NCBI RefSeq assembly: GCF_932294415.1
Contig: NC_065536.1
Location: 53,292,354 to 53,356,353 of the forward strand
Source of the DNA: Quercus robur
Taxonomy: Eukaryota > Streptophyta > Magnoliopsida > Fagales > Fagaceae
DNA length: 64,000 bases
Reading direction: 5' to 3'
In this document: one piece after another, positions 9,429 to 22,536 of the stretch
How positions within the stretch are numbered: the first letter of the stretch is position 1
How the letters are laid out: every line of letters starts with the position of its first letter
Program-made: the position numbers and the translations under genes
Notes under the pieces: generated by a model
Seen by the model: the letters and a program-made list of their open reading frames with translations, nothing else
What the model was told of the DNA's origin: nothing
Database searches by the model: none

Positions 9429-12400
9429 TTAAATAAGTTTGGTGAAAACCTCCTTGTACACAATGTTTTTTGTTTCACAACTTTGATCAGTTTCGTCATT
9501 AATTATGCGGAACTTCAACCCATTTCTACTTGTTACTCTAGAAACCGCAACATATAATTGTCCATGACTGAAAACTGGTTTAGGCAAATAAACTCCCACA
9601 TGTTTCAATGACTGTCCTTGGCTTTTATTTATTGTCATTGCAAAACACACAGAAATTGGGAATTGTCTCCTGTTTAGAACAAAAGGCCATTTCGAATCAG
9701 TTGGAGATAATGTTATCCTCGGAATGAACACGCATGTGCCTATATTAGTGCCAATAATAATTTTTGCTTCTATAACCCATGTAGCCAATTTTGTAATAAT
9801 CAACCTTGTTCCATTACAAAGTCCTTCATTCTGGTTCAAGTTTCTAAGCAACATAATAGGTAAGCCTACTTTTAATGTCAACTTATGATTTGGCAATCCT
9901 GGAAATCTTAAGCTGTTTAAAAACTCAATAGGGTATAAAATGTCTTGATCAGGAACATTCAAAGAAGCCTTGCAAATAGAATCTGAACTCAAATATTCAT
10001 GTTCTACTCCATTTATTGATGAGATTATGTAGTCATTTAACTCCTCTACAACTTCATTTGTAGGGCCAAGAATTGCCCTTTCTTCAATGTAACTTGCATC
10101 CATGTATTGAGCATCCAAATCAGGGTATGTGCTATTAATAATATTACCTATTTTTAAAATCCATTCACTAAAGTCTTGTATAGATAATTCTTCTATTTCA
10201 CTCATATTGTTTTGCATAAGTCTCATATTTTGTTGTAATTTAAACACATGAAAATAATTCCATAAGTGTGACTGACAAATTGTAGATTGACAATATCTTC
10301 ACGTCTTCCCTTTTTCACAACTGGAAGTATTTGCCGAAAATCACCACCTAAAACCACAACTTTGCCACCAAAAGGTTTTTCTAAATTCGTTGGATCTTCA
10401 ATTTGTAGTATATCTTGAAGGCTGCGATTAACAGCTTCAAAGCAATTTCTGTTTGCCATTGGTGCCTCATCCCAAAGTATTATACTTGTTTTCAAAAGAA
10501 GTTCTGCTGTCTGTGTTTTTTGCTTTATTTCACAGGTTGACTCATCATTAACATTAATCGGGATGTGGAATCGTGAATGTGCTGTTCGGCCACCAGGAAG
10601 TAAAAGAGCAGCAATACTTGAAGAAGCAACTGCAAGAGCAATTTTTCCTTTTGATCTTACAGCAGCCAAAATTGTTCTATAAAGGTATGTTTTTCCCGTT
10701 CCACCATGACCATAGACAAAAAACATGCCCCCACTTTCAGAAAAAACAGCTTCCATTATAGAATTATAGATATTTCTTTGTTCATTGTTGAGGCCAGATA
10801 TCAAGATCTCATGTTCTCTTTGCAAACTTCCAATATTATATGACATTTCTTCTTCAATAAGTCTATTTCTTTTATGAATAAGAATATTTACATCTGGTTG
10901 AGGCATTTGAGGATAGTCTTTCAAAGATTTCCCATATTGTTGGAGGATTTGATCAATTTCATACAAGCCATAATTTTTCAATTGACTATCAGATAATATC
11001 AAATCATGAAAATGGGAGATATGTCTTTGTCTATTAAGTATATCTTCAGTAAAAATTTTCCAATTAGAATCCCATAAAATTAAAGGATCAGATACTTCAC
11101 AAAACATGAGTATGGTAACAAATAGTTGGCGTAATTGTTTGCCACTGGCCCAATGTGCAGCTTCATTTATGCATTCATGCCACTCTTTATCATCATCTAG
11201 AAGCCCAAGTGCATAGCATGCATCTTTGTAAGTAGGATAAGTAATATTTTTTACAGTCATTATCTCTTTAAAGTTTTTTGGGCCTTTGACAATGTTAAGC
11301 AACATTCTCAAGTAAAATTGATCTCCACTTGAAGGGTGAGCATTATATACTCTTCCAATACATTTTCTACCTTTTCTTCGTTTCCATTGCTTAACATTTT
11401 GATGCCATACCCATTTTGTAGGAAATTCAGCATAGGTTAACTCACAAGCATCTTCAAAAGCTTCATTATTTTTCATCCATTCAGTAAATTTTGTGTCTTT
11501 GATTCCTGGCCTTTGTAAAATGTTGTCCAAATTTGCATTTTCTGGATATATAATGGGATTTTCATTTTCTAAATGAAAGTTTAATCTTTCAACTGGTGGA
11601 TTTCGAAACTGAATCGGAAATTCAAATATTCTCCAACATGCTTCAGAAGCTGAAATATACCTACAATCCAAATATGCTTTGGTCTCATCAACAACAATGC
11701 TTGGTTGTTGTTCGTCATTATCAGTACCTGGCAGATTCTCTTGTAAAACAATTGTGACTCTATCTGGTCCCTTATTTATGTATTTAAATAAATATTTAAT
11801 CGATCGAGATCTATTGCACCATTCCACATTCAAATGTGACTGGTACTTTACCAGTAAGTCTACATTATATGGCACAACATACCGATTATCCAAAGTAATT
11901 CCATTTTTTACTATTGTCTTCCCATCATTTCTTCTTCTATAAATGGGGAAACCTTCTTCATCGATAGTTGTCTCTTCATAAAATTTTTTTGGAAAATGTT
12001 TTGTACATTTATCATTAACCATACAAGGTGATCTTGGGTTTGCATATCCACATGGCCCATGCATCATAAACTGTTTTACATCTTCATAAGCAATTGGATC
12101 TTCATGTGGATCTGGTATTTTCTGCTGTAATAATACTGTCAATGTCTGCTGGGCTTGGGAACTTATCTTTTGGATCCAAGAAAAGGAGAATATGTGCATG
12201 CGGAAGTCCTCTTTTCTGAAATTCGATTGTGTATACTATTGCAATGACTCTTCCAAAATGAGATTCATGCCTCAAATCATGTAATAATTCATCCAACTTT
12301 ATTTTAAAAACCCTTGTTACAATATCTGGTCGGTCCCCAACATTTTGGCCTTCTATAAATTCCAAGCACGGTGTGATTTCAGACCATTTTGGATTGCAAG

Positions 12401-14381
12401 TAAATGTCATAAATAGATCTGGATATCCTACCCTTCTACATATAGCCATTGCATCTTGATAATTCTGAGCCATGTATCTTGGGCTTCCAGTAAAAGAGGA
12501 AGGTAAGATGATCCGCTTTCCAACTGTTTTTGGATTTGTATCACCACGAAGCACAGCATCTTTAAGCCCACCATATAGTTCAGATCTTAATTTCAATTGG
12601 TTTTGCCTTACCCATTGTAATCTTTCCTTTTCAATGGAAGTATAGGCATCGACTATGAATTGTTGGAAAAGCCTTCCACCAAGCAACAATGTGTTACCTT
12701 CATGAGATCTTTGTTGAAGTCTAAACGCATAATATTCCCTTATTGTTATTGATTTTCTTTTTTTAGATCTTGTTCCATCAAAATTCTTATAAGGTATATC
12801 AGATCTATACCCATCCTCACCGTAAGGAAAAAGCAATGGATATTATAAAGCCATATAGCTCGGATGACTTCCATATATACGCTGCAATCCTGAACTCTGG
12901 TTTTCAACTATAATATCCCTTTCACAATTTTCGGTATTTAAATCTCCAACAATAATAGCAGCAACTTCAATAGTATCAGGCAAGTTATATTGTCTAGAAT
13001 CATAATTGTGACTTCGAATAAGACGTATCCTTACATCATGCATATCAGACTCATTGAATCTGTCCCTAGCCATCCTGAAGTACTTGACCAATTGATTGCA
13101 ATTGTCTAACATATTCAATAATCCAATGACAATATCTATATCCACATCTTTTCTATGATCAGCAGATGTAACGGCATCAATTCTGTTTGCTATCTCATTC
13201 TTAGTATCATAAATATAAAGCTGTGCAAATTGTGTCTTTTGGCCATCAACAGGAATAAGAGATCCAATTCTATGATGATTTTGGCCATTTAGACGGAAAA
13301 CATATGGAGCAGTACCATTATTCACTGAACGATCTATATTACCTCCCAAAGAAGTGAAAGCGAAGAGAGAATTATAGATTCTTATCCCCACTCGAAATTT
13401 ATTTGATCTCTGATCATTGCTCATGCTAAGCAATCTTTTAAGAAAAGGTGGAGGATCCTTCAAAAACGTAAGTTCAACTCTGCCTTCTGAACAACATAAA
13501 CTGAATTTAGGCTTCTTAGGCTTTCTAGATTTAATTGTTCTCTCCTCATACCAAAGTTGAGCTCCACAGTGTTCACATACTTGTGTTGGAGGTCCTAAAT
13601 TCATAGCGTCCATAAATTTTCCTACAAAAAAATTGAAGGATCATTTTTTGGGAACCTAATATTTAAGGTTGGTATTGAGGACTAAAAATTGTAATACTTA
13701 TGATGTTTTCGTCTAGGGTCAAAGGTTGAAAGATTATTTGATTCTCTATCAGAGTCATCACAAAAATCATGTTCAGCAACTATAATATTCATTGTTGAGC
13801 TTTCACTATCATTTGTCCGTTCCAAGTCTAAGATGTAAACAAAATCAAAAACGAATTCTTCAAAGAAAAATTTCTATTTAATATAATAGAATTCTTAATA
13901 TACCTTCAGCTACAGCAGATTGAATGCTACCTTCTAGCAAAGGCAATTGTTGCTCAGTTATATTGGTGGTAACACTCCCATCTTCATTCACAATAGTTCT
14001 TCCTAATATATTCACTAATGAGTTTGTATTTTCAGCTTTGGGATTATATTGTCTCCGTCGAGTTCTTCTTACAAATGTTTCATCATTGCTTCCAAAATGC
14101 AATGATTGTGTTTCATGAATAGTAGTGTGCGACAATACGGTCCAAGAAATTGAGTCTCTTTCTATTGAAACTTCTCCTTGTAAAGCATCACCACAAGATA
14201 AGGGACTGGATACACCATCAGAAAAATTTCTTTTTTTATTTAATAGCATTCTTCTGGTTACTGAAACATCTGAAGGACTTCCCTTTAATGAAGAATTTGT
14301 AAATTTGGTAGGTACATTTATGTTTCGTTTCTGTGATAGAATCAGTTTTCTTCTCGCTCTTGAAAATAAAGTAGACTCCAT
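9429..14381 (-). pseudogene. Helitron Rep-helicase (RepHel) gene, near-complete with three lesions
   Basis: Encodes the rolling-circle Rep plus Pif1-type helicase that mobilises Helitrons. Exon 1 (14381-13904, MESTLFSRARRK) and a small exon (13827-13698) are predicted from GT-AG sites; their joining phase to the main exon (13621-9429) was not resolved. The main exon shows, in order: a zinc-finger-like CEHCGAQLWYEE start, SYMAL..YPLLFPYGEDGY, the HUH motif LPHAHILLFLD, the catalytic-tyrosine segment KYLFKYINKG, Walker A GHGGTGKT, DEAP box, GGDFRQILPVV, and C-terminal [11 protein letters not shown] and [10 protein letters not shown]. Lesions: TAA at 12845-12843 where Gln is expected, a one-base shift in an A run near 12115, and a frameshift near 10280. 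Otherwise the domains are collinear and complete. Confidence 0.9.
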
Positions 14382-16603
14382 ACTAATATAATAAAAAACA
14401 TAGTATTTATAGAAGATCAAATCATAACTATTATTGTATAAATAAAAGATAGCAAATAGACGTTAAAAAGGGGAATATTCTTTCAAGCATGTATCTATTG
14501 TTAATTAGCATTTTTATGCTGTAAATTTTTGTTGAAGATGACATTAATAATTATTGTGAATATGTAGAAAAGAAATGCAACATAAACTTTAAAAAAAAAA
14601 AAAAAAAAAACATAGAGCAATTGTTAACAAACCTGGACTTGACACAGTTAACTATGTAGCTCTTTCCCTCAAAAAGTATGCAGCTCTTTATCCAAAAATG
14701 AAAGGACCTGCAAAATAAGTTTTATTATAACTTTTTAATTTTAAAATTTAAACTATCAGTTAGGTTCATAAGCCATGTTCACCCAAATCCATTCATGTCT
14801 ATTTGATCTGCTTAGAAATAGCCATTTGCTTTCCATTTTTAATCCATTACAGATATGATATGGCTTCAAACCATTGGCAGGAGGAGCCACATGTTCCAAA
14901 ATAAATTCATTTACCAAGCATTGAATTAAATACATTAGAAACAAAGTTCTACCATTGTCTCAACATATACAAACATGATGAATGTATCATCGTTCATTAT
15001 AAATAAAGAAAATTTAGAAAATATATAACATGCGATTGAGTTTTAGAATTAATCTATTGTGATTGTTTTTGTAAATCTCTTTTGATTTTTGAACCTATAT
15101 GCTATGCTACCTTTAATATATGAGATGGAGGAACAAAAGTTTTTATGGAAATAGTGAAGAAATTCATGATTATTCTTTTTTAATAATCATAGCGTGTTTA
15201 TGCTACGTTTAATATATTAGAAGCCACATGTTCATAGCTTCTTATTATAATAATAATACTAAGGTTACTCTGATTTTTTTTTTTTTTTTTAAAAATCTAT
15301 TGAATCCTATATCATCATTACAAATCGGCACTGTCATAAATGAATCCTATATTAAATATGGTAAGTAAGAGTAAGTAAGGCAAGAGTAAGGCATTTTATC
15401 AAACAAATTAATGCAAGAGTAAGTAAGACATTCTATCAAACAAATGGTATGCACAAAATTTCAATGTCTTAGCTATTAACATTTGCTTTGACTTCATCAC
15501 TGAATTGCAGAAAAAGAGCAGCACACAGTATGAACACACTACAGAATCTAAATAATGCCGAGCCAAGCAATAAACCGTAAGAGACAAAAAGGCTTAATAT
15601 CATATAATATATTATAAGCCAACTATATTTAAAAATCAAACAATGCAGCGCTGGCACAATACGCATAGACCAACAAATATATAGACCAATGCTCGGTCAA
15701 ACAAAGATTCAAGAAGACAAATATCTTAATATAATATAATTTAATTAATCCCACCACTGCTGTCAAGCATCAAAACATATTCTATTTACTATTTTCGTTT
15801 CACTGTTGCATTGTGAGGTTGTCTAAAGTTGTTGTTTGAGAAAGGAATAATATTAGAAAAGAATAAACCAGTTACCGTAATGATTTTACTGGGCTGCTCT
15901 GTTTTTTTTCTCCACAACCTTTGCTGGGTTCCTTCTAACAGAGGCAAAAAACAAAACAGAAAACAGAAAGCAAAAAGTCAACAATGTGGGTTTGAAAGAG
16001 TTAGAGCAACTAATGCAAGAATAAGCAAGAGCAACTAATATTTGTGAAGAACCTTCGCTGGGTCTGTTCTCACAACGGGAAAGGAAAAAAAAAAACGGAA
16101 AAATGGAGAGAAGAAAACAAAAAGCAAACAAAAGGTAGTTACCCAACGTTACTATGTAATCCAACATCAAAATCAAATTAGTGGAAGGTTACCTCAATGA
16201 TTTTGCTGGGTTACTCTGTTTTTTTTTTCTCCACAAACTTTGCTGGGTTTCTTCTCACAGAGGGAAAAAGGAAAATAGAAAACCAAGAACGAAAAGTGAA
16301 CAGTGTGGGTTTGAAAGAGTTAGACCAACTAATGCAAGAATAAGCAAGAGCAACTAATATTTGTGAAGAACCTTCGCTGGGTCTGTTCTCACAGCGGGAA
16401 AAAAAAAAAGAGAAAAACGGAGAGAAGAAAACAAAAGGCAAACAAAAGGTAGTTACCCACTGAAAGTAAATATACAAACGGCCGAAAAGATACATTGTTC
16501 TGTGTTTTAATGGTAGATGTGGCATTAGTTGATGTAACCACGTGACAGAATGAGGAGCGGTCAATAGAAGGTCAAACGTTTCGGCTATTAGTTATTATAT
16601 AGA
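14382..16603 (-). other. Helitron H1 5' region
   Basis: Presumed promoter and 5' leader of RepHel. AT-rich, poly-A run at 14590-14610, no recognisable gene. Contains a 327-bp tandem duplication (separate entry). Frames at 15886-16564 merely translate that repeat. Confidence 0.6.
15871..16458. repeat. 327-bp tandem duplication in Helitron H1 5' region
   Basis: The copies begin GTTACCGTAATGATTTTACT (15871) and GTTACCTCAATGATTTTGCT (16198). Both contain GGGTTTGAAAGAGTTAGA, GCAAGAATAAGCAAGAGCAA and AACCTTCGCTGGGTCTGTTC. They differ by scattered substitutions, so the duplication is not recent. Confidence 0.9.
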
Positions 16604-16611
16604 TATATATA

Positions 16612-17386
16612 TTACGTACTACGTTCACATTTGCATGAGTGTAATATGATTATATATATATATATATATATATTTGATATCTCCATTTAAAATGGAGAAA
16701 TAGAATGGTAGTAACAGATGATATATATATACAAATTGAATATGATCTAATCAATGCACATTCTGGTGGCTATACTAAGTTCTCAAATTATTCGGTCAAT
16801 GTTTTTGTCTTTTCGGATAAAATTGCATACTTATGTTTCTAATCCCTGTGAAAGCTTGGCAAATATCCATCATTATTGTCGGATAATATCCTCGTACAAG
16901 TAGTAAATTGCTACCCTCCTTTTAACATACCACCTATGCTTTTAAAATTCCACTCTAATCATCTTTTTTCGAGTGAGCAATGAAGACCAGTAAGTGAATT
17001 TTAAGCTAAAAGTTAATTCTAGAGTCTAAAAACCGACCTCAAAAATAAAATTATACTTATCAATCACTTTCGCAGGCATGTTACTAGTCCCATTTCCCAT
17101 GCCCCATACTTGTTGGCAATGTTTGGCGAAAACAATTACCAAGTCAACTATGTAAACTTTCTCAAAAAAAAAAGTTAAATACATAGATAACTACAATCAT
17201 AAATAACTGCAATCATTAGGCGGTATGATATTCTTAAAAACGAAAAATATTGCCTCATAAATCAAACTATTTTTTACACTGGTATATATTTCATTCACAT
17301 TTGCATGCGCCATGTACACTTTTTTTTTTTTTTCAATTTTTACACTTTAGTATGTACTACGTTCACATTTGCATGAGTGTAATATG

Positions 17387-17420
<34 letters not shown>

Positions 17421-18347
17421 AATATCTCCATTTAAATGGAGAAATAGAATGGCAGTAACAGATGATATATATACAAATTGAATATGATCTAATCAATGCA
17501 CATTCCGGTGGCTATACTAAGTTCTCAAATTATTTGGTCAATGTTTTTGTCTTGTCGGATAAAATTGCATACGTATGTTTCTAATCCCTGTGAAAGCTTG
17601 GCAAATATCCATCATTATTATCGGATAATATCCTCGTACAAGTAGTAAATTGCTACACTCCTTTTAACATACCACCTATGCTTTTAAAATTCCACTCTAA
17701 TCATCTTTTTCCGAGTGAGCAAAGAAGACCAGTAAGTGAATTTTAAGCTAAAAGTTAATTCTAGAGTCTAAAAACCGACCTCAAAAATAAGATTATACTT
17801 ATCAATCACTTTCGCAGGCATGTTACTAGTCCCATTTCCCATGCCCCATACTTGTCGGCAATGTTTGGCGAAAACAATTACCAAGTCAACTATGTAAACT
17901 TTCTCAAAAAAAATGTCAAATACATAAATAACTGCAATCATTAATATAACAAGGCACACAATATATTATATTCTCGAAATCAAGGCTCTTCAACAATAAT
18001 TTAACCATGTTTCATATTGTTTTAGATAATGATATTAGAGTGTACAATTCTATCATGTCTTCGTTCCAAAGGATGAGCTAGGCCAAACACTTGTTAATGT
18101 TCGGCTGTTTTCCCCATTCCACAAATGAATATTATTCTAAACATTTCTGTTGAAAACATTAGGAGGTGCTGCCAATTGAATTATAAGGCTCTTGACATTC
18201 TCGAATGAATATTATCAAATTAAAAATCCAAAACTAACCACAATAATTCAATTGTACATGAAAAAAAAAATCTTCAAGAAAATAAAAATCTAAAATCTAG
18301 TGTGCACAAAAACTAAATCACAAAAAAACTAAATCTTATTCCAAAGA
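16612..18347. repeat. block D: 737-bp tandem duplication (anonymous repeat)
   Basis: TACTACGTTCACATTTGCAT at 16618 recurs at 17355, and similarity runs for about 600 bp to GCAATCATTA (17211 and 17936), including a (TA)n run and CTCGTACAAGTAGTAAATTG. A third copy occupies 22667-23385. The second copy continues into sequence (17960-18347) that recurs at 34460-34980 and 45000-45410. No coding potential seen. Nature unknown: possibly old repeat-derived DNA or a duplicated intergenic region. Confidence 0.85.
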
Positions 18348-19363
18348 GCTTGTGATAGGTCAAGAATGTGTTAACCCATTGTGATATATTAATTGATTAA
18401 TTAGTCAAGTTTATTAATTATTCAAATTAGCATGCAATGTACGTGGCAGCATAAACAAATCACCAAATAACTAAGTATGTAGCGGAAATTAAATTGACAC
18501 ATTGATTTGTTTATGAATGGGGAAAACCTACACGGCAAAAACCCCACCAGGTGATTTTAAAGTCACCACTCCCGAGAATCCACTACTATCAAAATAAGCG
18601 GTTACAAGTAAAGGAATCCCAGTACCTTATACCAACCTACAGTTGAACCCTTACCACAATACCCAATTGGACTTGTTCTGTAGTGACAATCTCTCCTTTT
18701 TAATGCACGGCTCCCAGTACGTGACTAACCAATAGATGTGCAAATCCCAGTACGCAACTTAATCACTAACTTGAGAAAGATGTTGGCTGCAAAGTTCTTT
18801 AGTTCATCCAGATGATGAAGATCAAGAAGCTCCTTGGTCACAAAACCCTAAGGTGTACAAACACAGCAGCTTCTTCAAGAGAAAGATGAACTAGGGAAAA
18901 TTCTGTCTCCAGTCACAATTTGCATGAACAAGACTTTGCTTCATACTTGTGCAACCTTTGACGGCTCTCAAAATAATCCTTATATATGTTTAGGGTTGTG
19001 AGAAAAGAAACCCTAAACACATACTCACGAATTGGATGAAAAACAGCTCTGAAAAACTGAGTTTCATAAACCTTGATTGATAGCCATCTATTGAGCTAGC
19101 TGTCGAGCCACGAGCTTCAGCAGCACTTTTAAACCTCGATAGATGCTAGCTGTTGAGCTTAAAATCCAGCACTTTCTTACTTGATTCTCGGACAGACTTG
19201 CATAGCTTTAACACTTGAACTTGAAACCTTGTTCCTTGAAGTATTAAACACATCCTAAATCTACCCAATTACAAGTAAAGTGCGTTTTGTCAAAAGATTA
19301 GCCAATTACATAAAATATTGACATATGTTCCTAACATTGAATCACATATGTCCTAACAGCTTG
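18348..19363 (-). mobile_element. copia-type solo LTR with 5-bp target duplication GCTTG
   Basis: A 1006-bp LTR (18353-19358). On the minus strand it starts TGTTAGGACATATGTGATTC and ends GACCTATCA. GCTTG flanks it at 18348-18352 and 19359-19363. The paralogous block D copy at 34981-35000 has the unoccupied site CCAAAGAGCTTGATCTTG with GCTTG once, which confirms both boundaries. No internal region remains, so recombination between two LTRs is the likely origin. It is related to the LTR at 20963-21982. Confidence 0.92.
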
Positions 19364-20962
19364 ATCTTGTTTCAAGTACATTCATCTGAGCTAAGTTTGT
19401 GTTTGAAATAGGTTGGACTAAAACAAATTGCAAAACCTACGAACTTTATTGAGTTTTTAACTAATTGGGTGACCATGTATGGCTCGTTTATTTTTTTTCA
19501 TTGTTGACACTGGAAAAAATGCCCAATGTGCATATCTCAAGTATTGACCTCCTACATGTGAGGAGGTTCTTACTAACGTGTAATCCAAGTGTGTGATTTG
19601 TGTCCTACACTAGGGTGATGTGGGTGCGAGTCTATTCTTTGCCTTTCCTTTTTGGAATCACCACTAACCATTGGTTTCTAGGGTGCGATTGGTCGCCTAT
19701 ATGTCTAATCCCTTTATACCTATTTAACTAAGGATTTCCCTAAAGGTTCCTAAGCTAAAGGGTAAAGCAAATGTCTTGAATAAAAGACATGAACTCAAAA
19801 GTTCTATTATGTGTGGAAAAGCTGTTAGGCACCTTACAATGCCTATTCTAAGATAGTACATTGTTTTGATTTAATCATAGTTTCTATCATTTGAAATGTG
19901 ACTCATTTATTTGGCATTTGGATTCAAGGAAACATGTGAGGATGCATGTACATGTGAGCATGTGAAAATGTTTTTGCATGTGAGAATGCATGGCATGTGA
20001 GATGTATGTGCATGTGAGATACTAGGTACTAGCATACAAGATACTATGTACTAGCATGTGAGAAAATACAATTAGTAATTCATAAACCTACCTCACTCCA
20101 TTAAAAATTTTAGCATTGCAAAATAAACACTAATGAAAAGATTAGTTCTTAGGGGGTGGGGATTTGTTGGCTTATTGATGGGCCATGGGCTTAATTGTTT
20201 AGAAGTGTGACTCATTTATTTGGCATTTGGATTCAAGGAAACACATGATGAGGATGTGTAGGGGGCCTTTTTCGGTGCACAACCACATGTTAGTTGAAAG
20301 GATGACCCTGGTAGACCAGGGTTTGTATAGGAAGTTGCATCCAAAACTTGACATTGGGATGTATAGTCTAATGGCTTCCGGCATATTTTTAAACCTACAA
20401 AATGAGTAAAGCCCAGTCTAAGAATCATGATAATAGTTGAAATAATAAATAATATGTGTTTGATATAATAACTTAGATTAATAGTTGTAATAGTAGTTGA
20501 AATAAAGTAATATGTATTTAAAGGTGAAGTAATCATGTATTCAATAATGTAAATTTAGAGATATGGAAACATGGTGACTTATCTTTGTATGGTTTGTAGT
20601 TCTAGCTGTATAGCATCAGTGAGTTGATAGCATTCTGCAAGATGATTCCAGCGGTGGAGAGGGAGTTTGCTGTGATAACTTCAAGATTGAAGAGGAAAAA
20701 ATTTGTGCAACTAGAGGGAGAGAGAGTATGTCTAGCTATGTGTAGAGGTTGGTTAAGTTTATCCTCTCTATCATGCACTTAAATGAATTTCCCTTTGATA
20801 ATGCTCTTTTAGTTATTGTGATGTTATGAATAGTATTGTCTTCCATGAGAAGGGCTTTTGTAAGATAGGTTTGTGCCTTCTAGGAGAAGGATTTTAGTAT
20901 TAGAAGTTTATGCCTTCCATGAGAAGGGCTTTTAGTATGAGTGTTTGATATCTCTTGAGAAG
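19364..20962. repeat. block D continued; ACATGTGAG-rich minisatellite; anonymous DNA
   Basis: 19364-20160 matches 34990-35640 closely (e.g. GTGTGATTTGTGTCCTACAC and GACATGAACTC). An irregular minisatellite of CATGTGAG/GCATGTGA units occupies 19930-20070. A partial internal duplication repeats GGCATTTGGATTCAAGGAAA (19914 and 20221). 20430-20960 shows only short repeats such as TGCCTTC..GAGAAGG. No gene recognised. Confidence 0.7.
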
Positions 20963-21982
20963 TGATAGGCCAAAAACAAATTGACCCATTGTGATAAATT
21001 AACCAATTAATTTAGCCAAGTGAATTAATTAAGCTAATTAACATGCAAATGCGTGGTAGCACAAATAAATCACCAATAAACTAAGTATGCAGCAAAAAAT
21101 AAATTGACACGGTGATTTGTTTATGAATAGGGAAAATCTACATGGCAAAAACCCCACCGAGTGATTTTAAGGTCACCACTCCCGAAATACCACTATTATC
21201 ACAACAAGCGGTTACAAGTAAAGGAATCTCAGTACCTTATACCAACCTACAGTTGAACCCTTACCCCAATGCCCAATTGGACTTATTCTGTAGTGACAAT
21301 TTCTCCTTTCGATGCACGGCTCCCAAATACGTGACTAACCAATTGTGCGGATCCCAGTACGCGACTTCAATCACTAACTAGAGAAGGTTTTTGTCTGCAA
21401 AGTTCTTCAGTTCATCCCAATGATGAAGATCAAGAAGATACTTAGTCACAAAACTCTACGGTGCACAAACACAGAACTTCTTCAAGAACGATGAACTAGG
21501 GCAAATTCTATCTCCGGTCACAATTTGCATGAACAAACTTTGCTCAATACTTGTGCAACTTGTGAACACTTTGACGGCCTTAAAATAATCCTTTTATATG
21601 TTTAGGGTTGTGAGAAAAAAAGTCCAAACACATAAAACCGGATTGGAGTCAAAACAAAATTGGAATTCTATTTTTCATAAAGCTTGACAGATACCTGTCT
21701 GTCGAGATGTTGTTGAGCAACTGTCGAGCTACGGGGCTAAAACAGCTTCTTAAGCTCGATGGATAGCTAGATGTCGAGCTTTAATGACAAGCACTTCTCA
21801 ACTTGTTTCTTGGACAGACTCGTATGTCTTTAACACTTGATCTTGAAACACAGTTTCTTGAAGTATTAAACACATTCTAGATCTACCCAAATACAAGTAA
21901 AGTGTGTTTTGTCAAAGGATTAGCCAATTACAAAAAATAGTGACATATGTTCCTAAACAAGTTAATCACATATGTCCTAACA
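20963..21982 (-). repeat. copia-type LTR (same family as 18353-19358)
   Basis: About 1020 bp. On the minus strand it starts TGTTAGGACATATGTGATTA and ends GGCCTATCA. Immediately before it on that strand is TTGCCAAAGGGGGAGAT (21983-21999), a polypurine tract, so this is a 3' LTR with some internal sequence preserved. No matching 5' LTR is seen, so the element is a fragment. Confidence 0.85.
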
Positions 21983-22189
21983 ATCTCCCCCTTTGGCAAT
22001 CCCTGACAAACTCACAAGAAACAAATGAACATAGAAGAGAAATCATAAATTACTCAACTCATATTCACTTGTTGAATACAATAAAATCTATCCTAACACA
22101 AACTCTTGAAAAACTTTGCAATAAGAGAATTTATGGCAAGTAGACTTTGACAACCTGTATTTCTGAAACACTTTAAACAAAACTCTCTT
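21983..22189 (-). other. copia internal remnant with polypurine tract
   Basis: Contains the polypurine tract beside the LTR and about 190 bp leading to the P450 fragment. The exact junction with the P450 sequence is not clear. No retroviral coding motifs are visible. Confidence 0.5.
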
Positions 22190-22417
22190 ATGCCACTGAG
22201 TTGAAGGAGCATCACAGAGCCATATTTCTTGGAGAGTTGCCACATAGATTGGTAAGGCAACACACCAAGTTGGTGCAAGTTACCTATAATAGGGAGCTTA
22301 GGAGGGCTTGGTGGAAGGTTCTTTGAACTCCACCCATCCATCTTTTCTTTTCATGAGCAACAGAAGAGGGAGAACAAGGAGAAGAGGAAGCCATAAAGGT
22401 ATGGTATCAAGAGCCAT
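22190..22417 (-). pseudogene. cytochrome P450 N-terminal fragment (CYP71-like)
   Basis: Starting at ATG 22417 the minus strand encodes MALDTIPLWLPLLLVLPLLL, a typical membrane anchor, then KRK. A one-base frameshift follows at about 22340, and the frame resumes with [20 protein letters not shown], the proline-rich hinge of plant microsomal P450s, and [18 protein letters not shown]. The match then stops abruptly where family members continue for over 400 residues including the heme-binding Cys. It is therefore a truncated, frameshifted fragment with no enzyme activity. It abuts the internal end of a copia fragment. Confidence 0.8.
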
Positions 22418-22536
22418 TGAAGCTATATCTTTTATGTCAAGTTAGTAAGTATCCTCTAAAATTGTTCACCTATAAATAGCTCGAGATACCAGATTGAACA
22501 AAAAAATGAATCTGTATGTAAGTTTTTTGTCCCCAT

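Larger units (their letters stand above)
8381..16603 (-). mobile_element. Helitron H1 (autonomous type), 3' end lost to view
   Basis: A minus-strand Helitron with a Rep-helicase gene (9429-14381) followed by an RPA1-like gene. The proposed 5' end is at 16603, where the minus strand reads A^TCTATATAATAAC: a TC terminus following an A, as expected for Helitron insertion between A and T. The 3' CTRR end should lie beyond the nested gypsy element, before the window. Both genes are damaged by a few point lesions, so this copy is not autonomous as it stands. Confidence 0.8.

Noticed and set aside
15886..16564. two minus-strand frames of 96 and 117 codons
   Set aside because: They translate the two copies of a tandem repeat; homology between them reflects the DNA duplication.
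22395..22420. GGTATCAAGAGCC resembling a copia primer-binding site
   Set aside because: On the other strand it is the start of the P450 fragment (MALDTIP); no LTR lies beside it.
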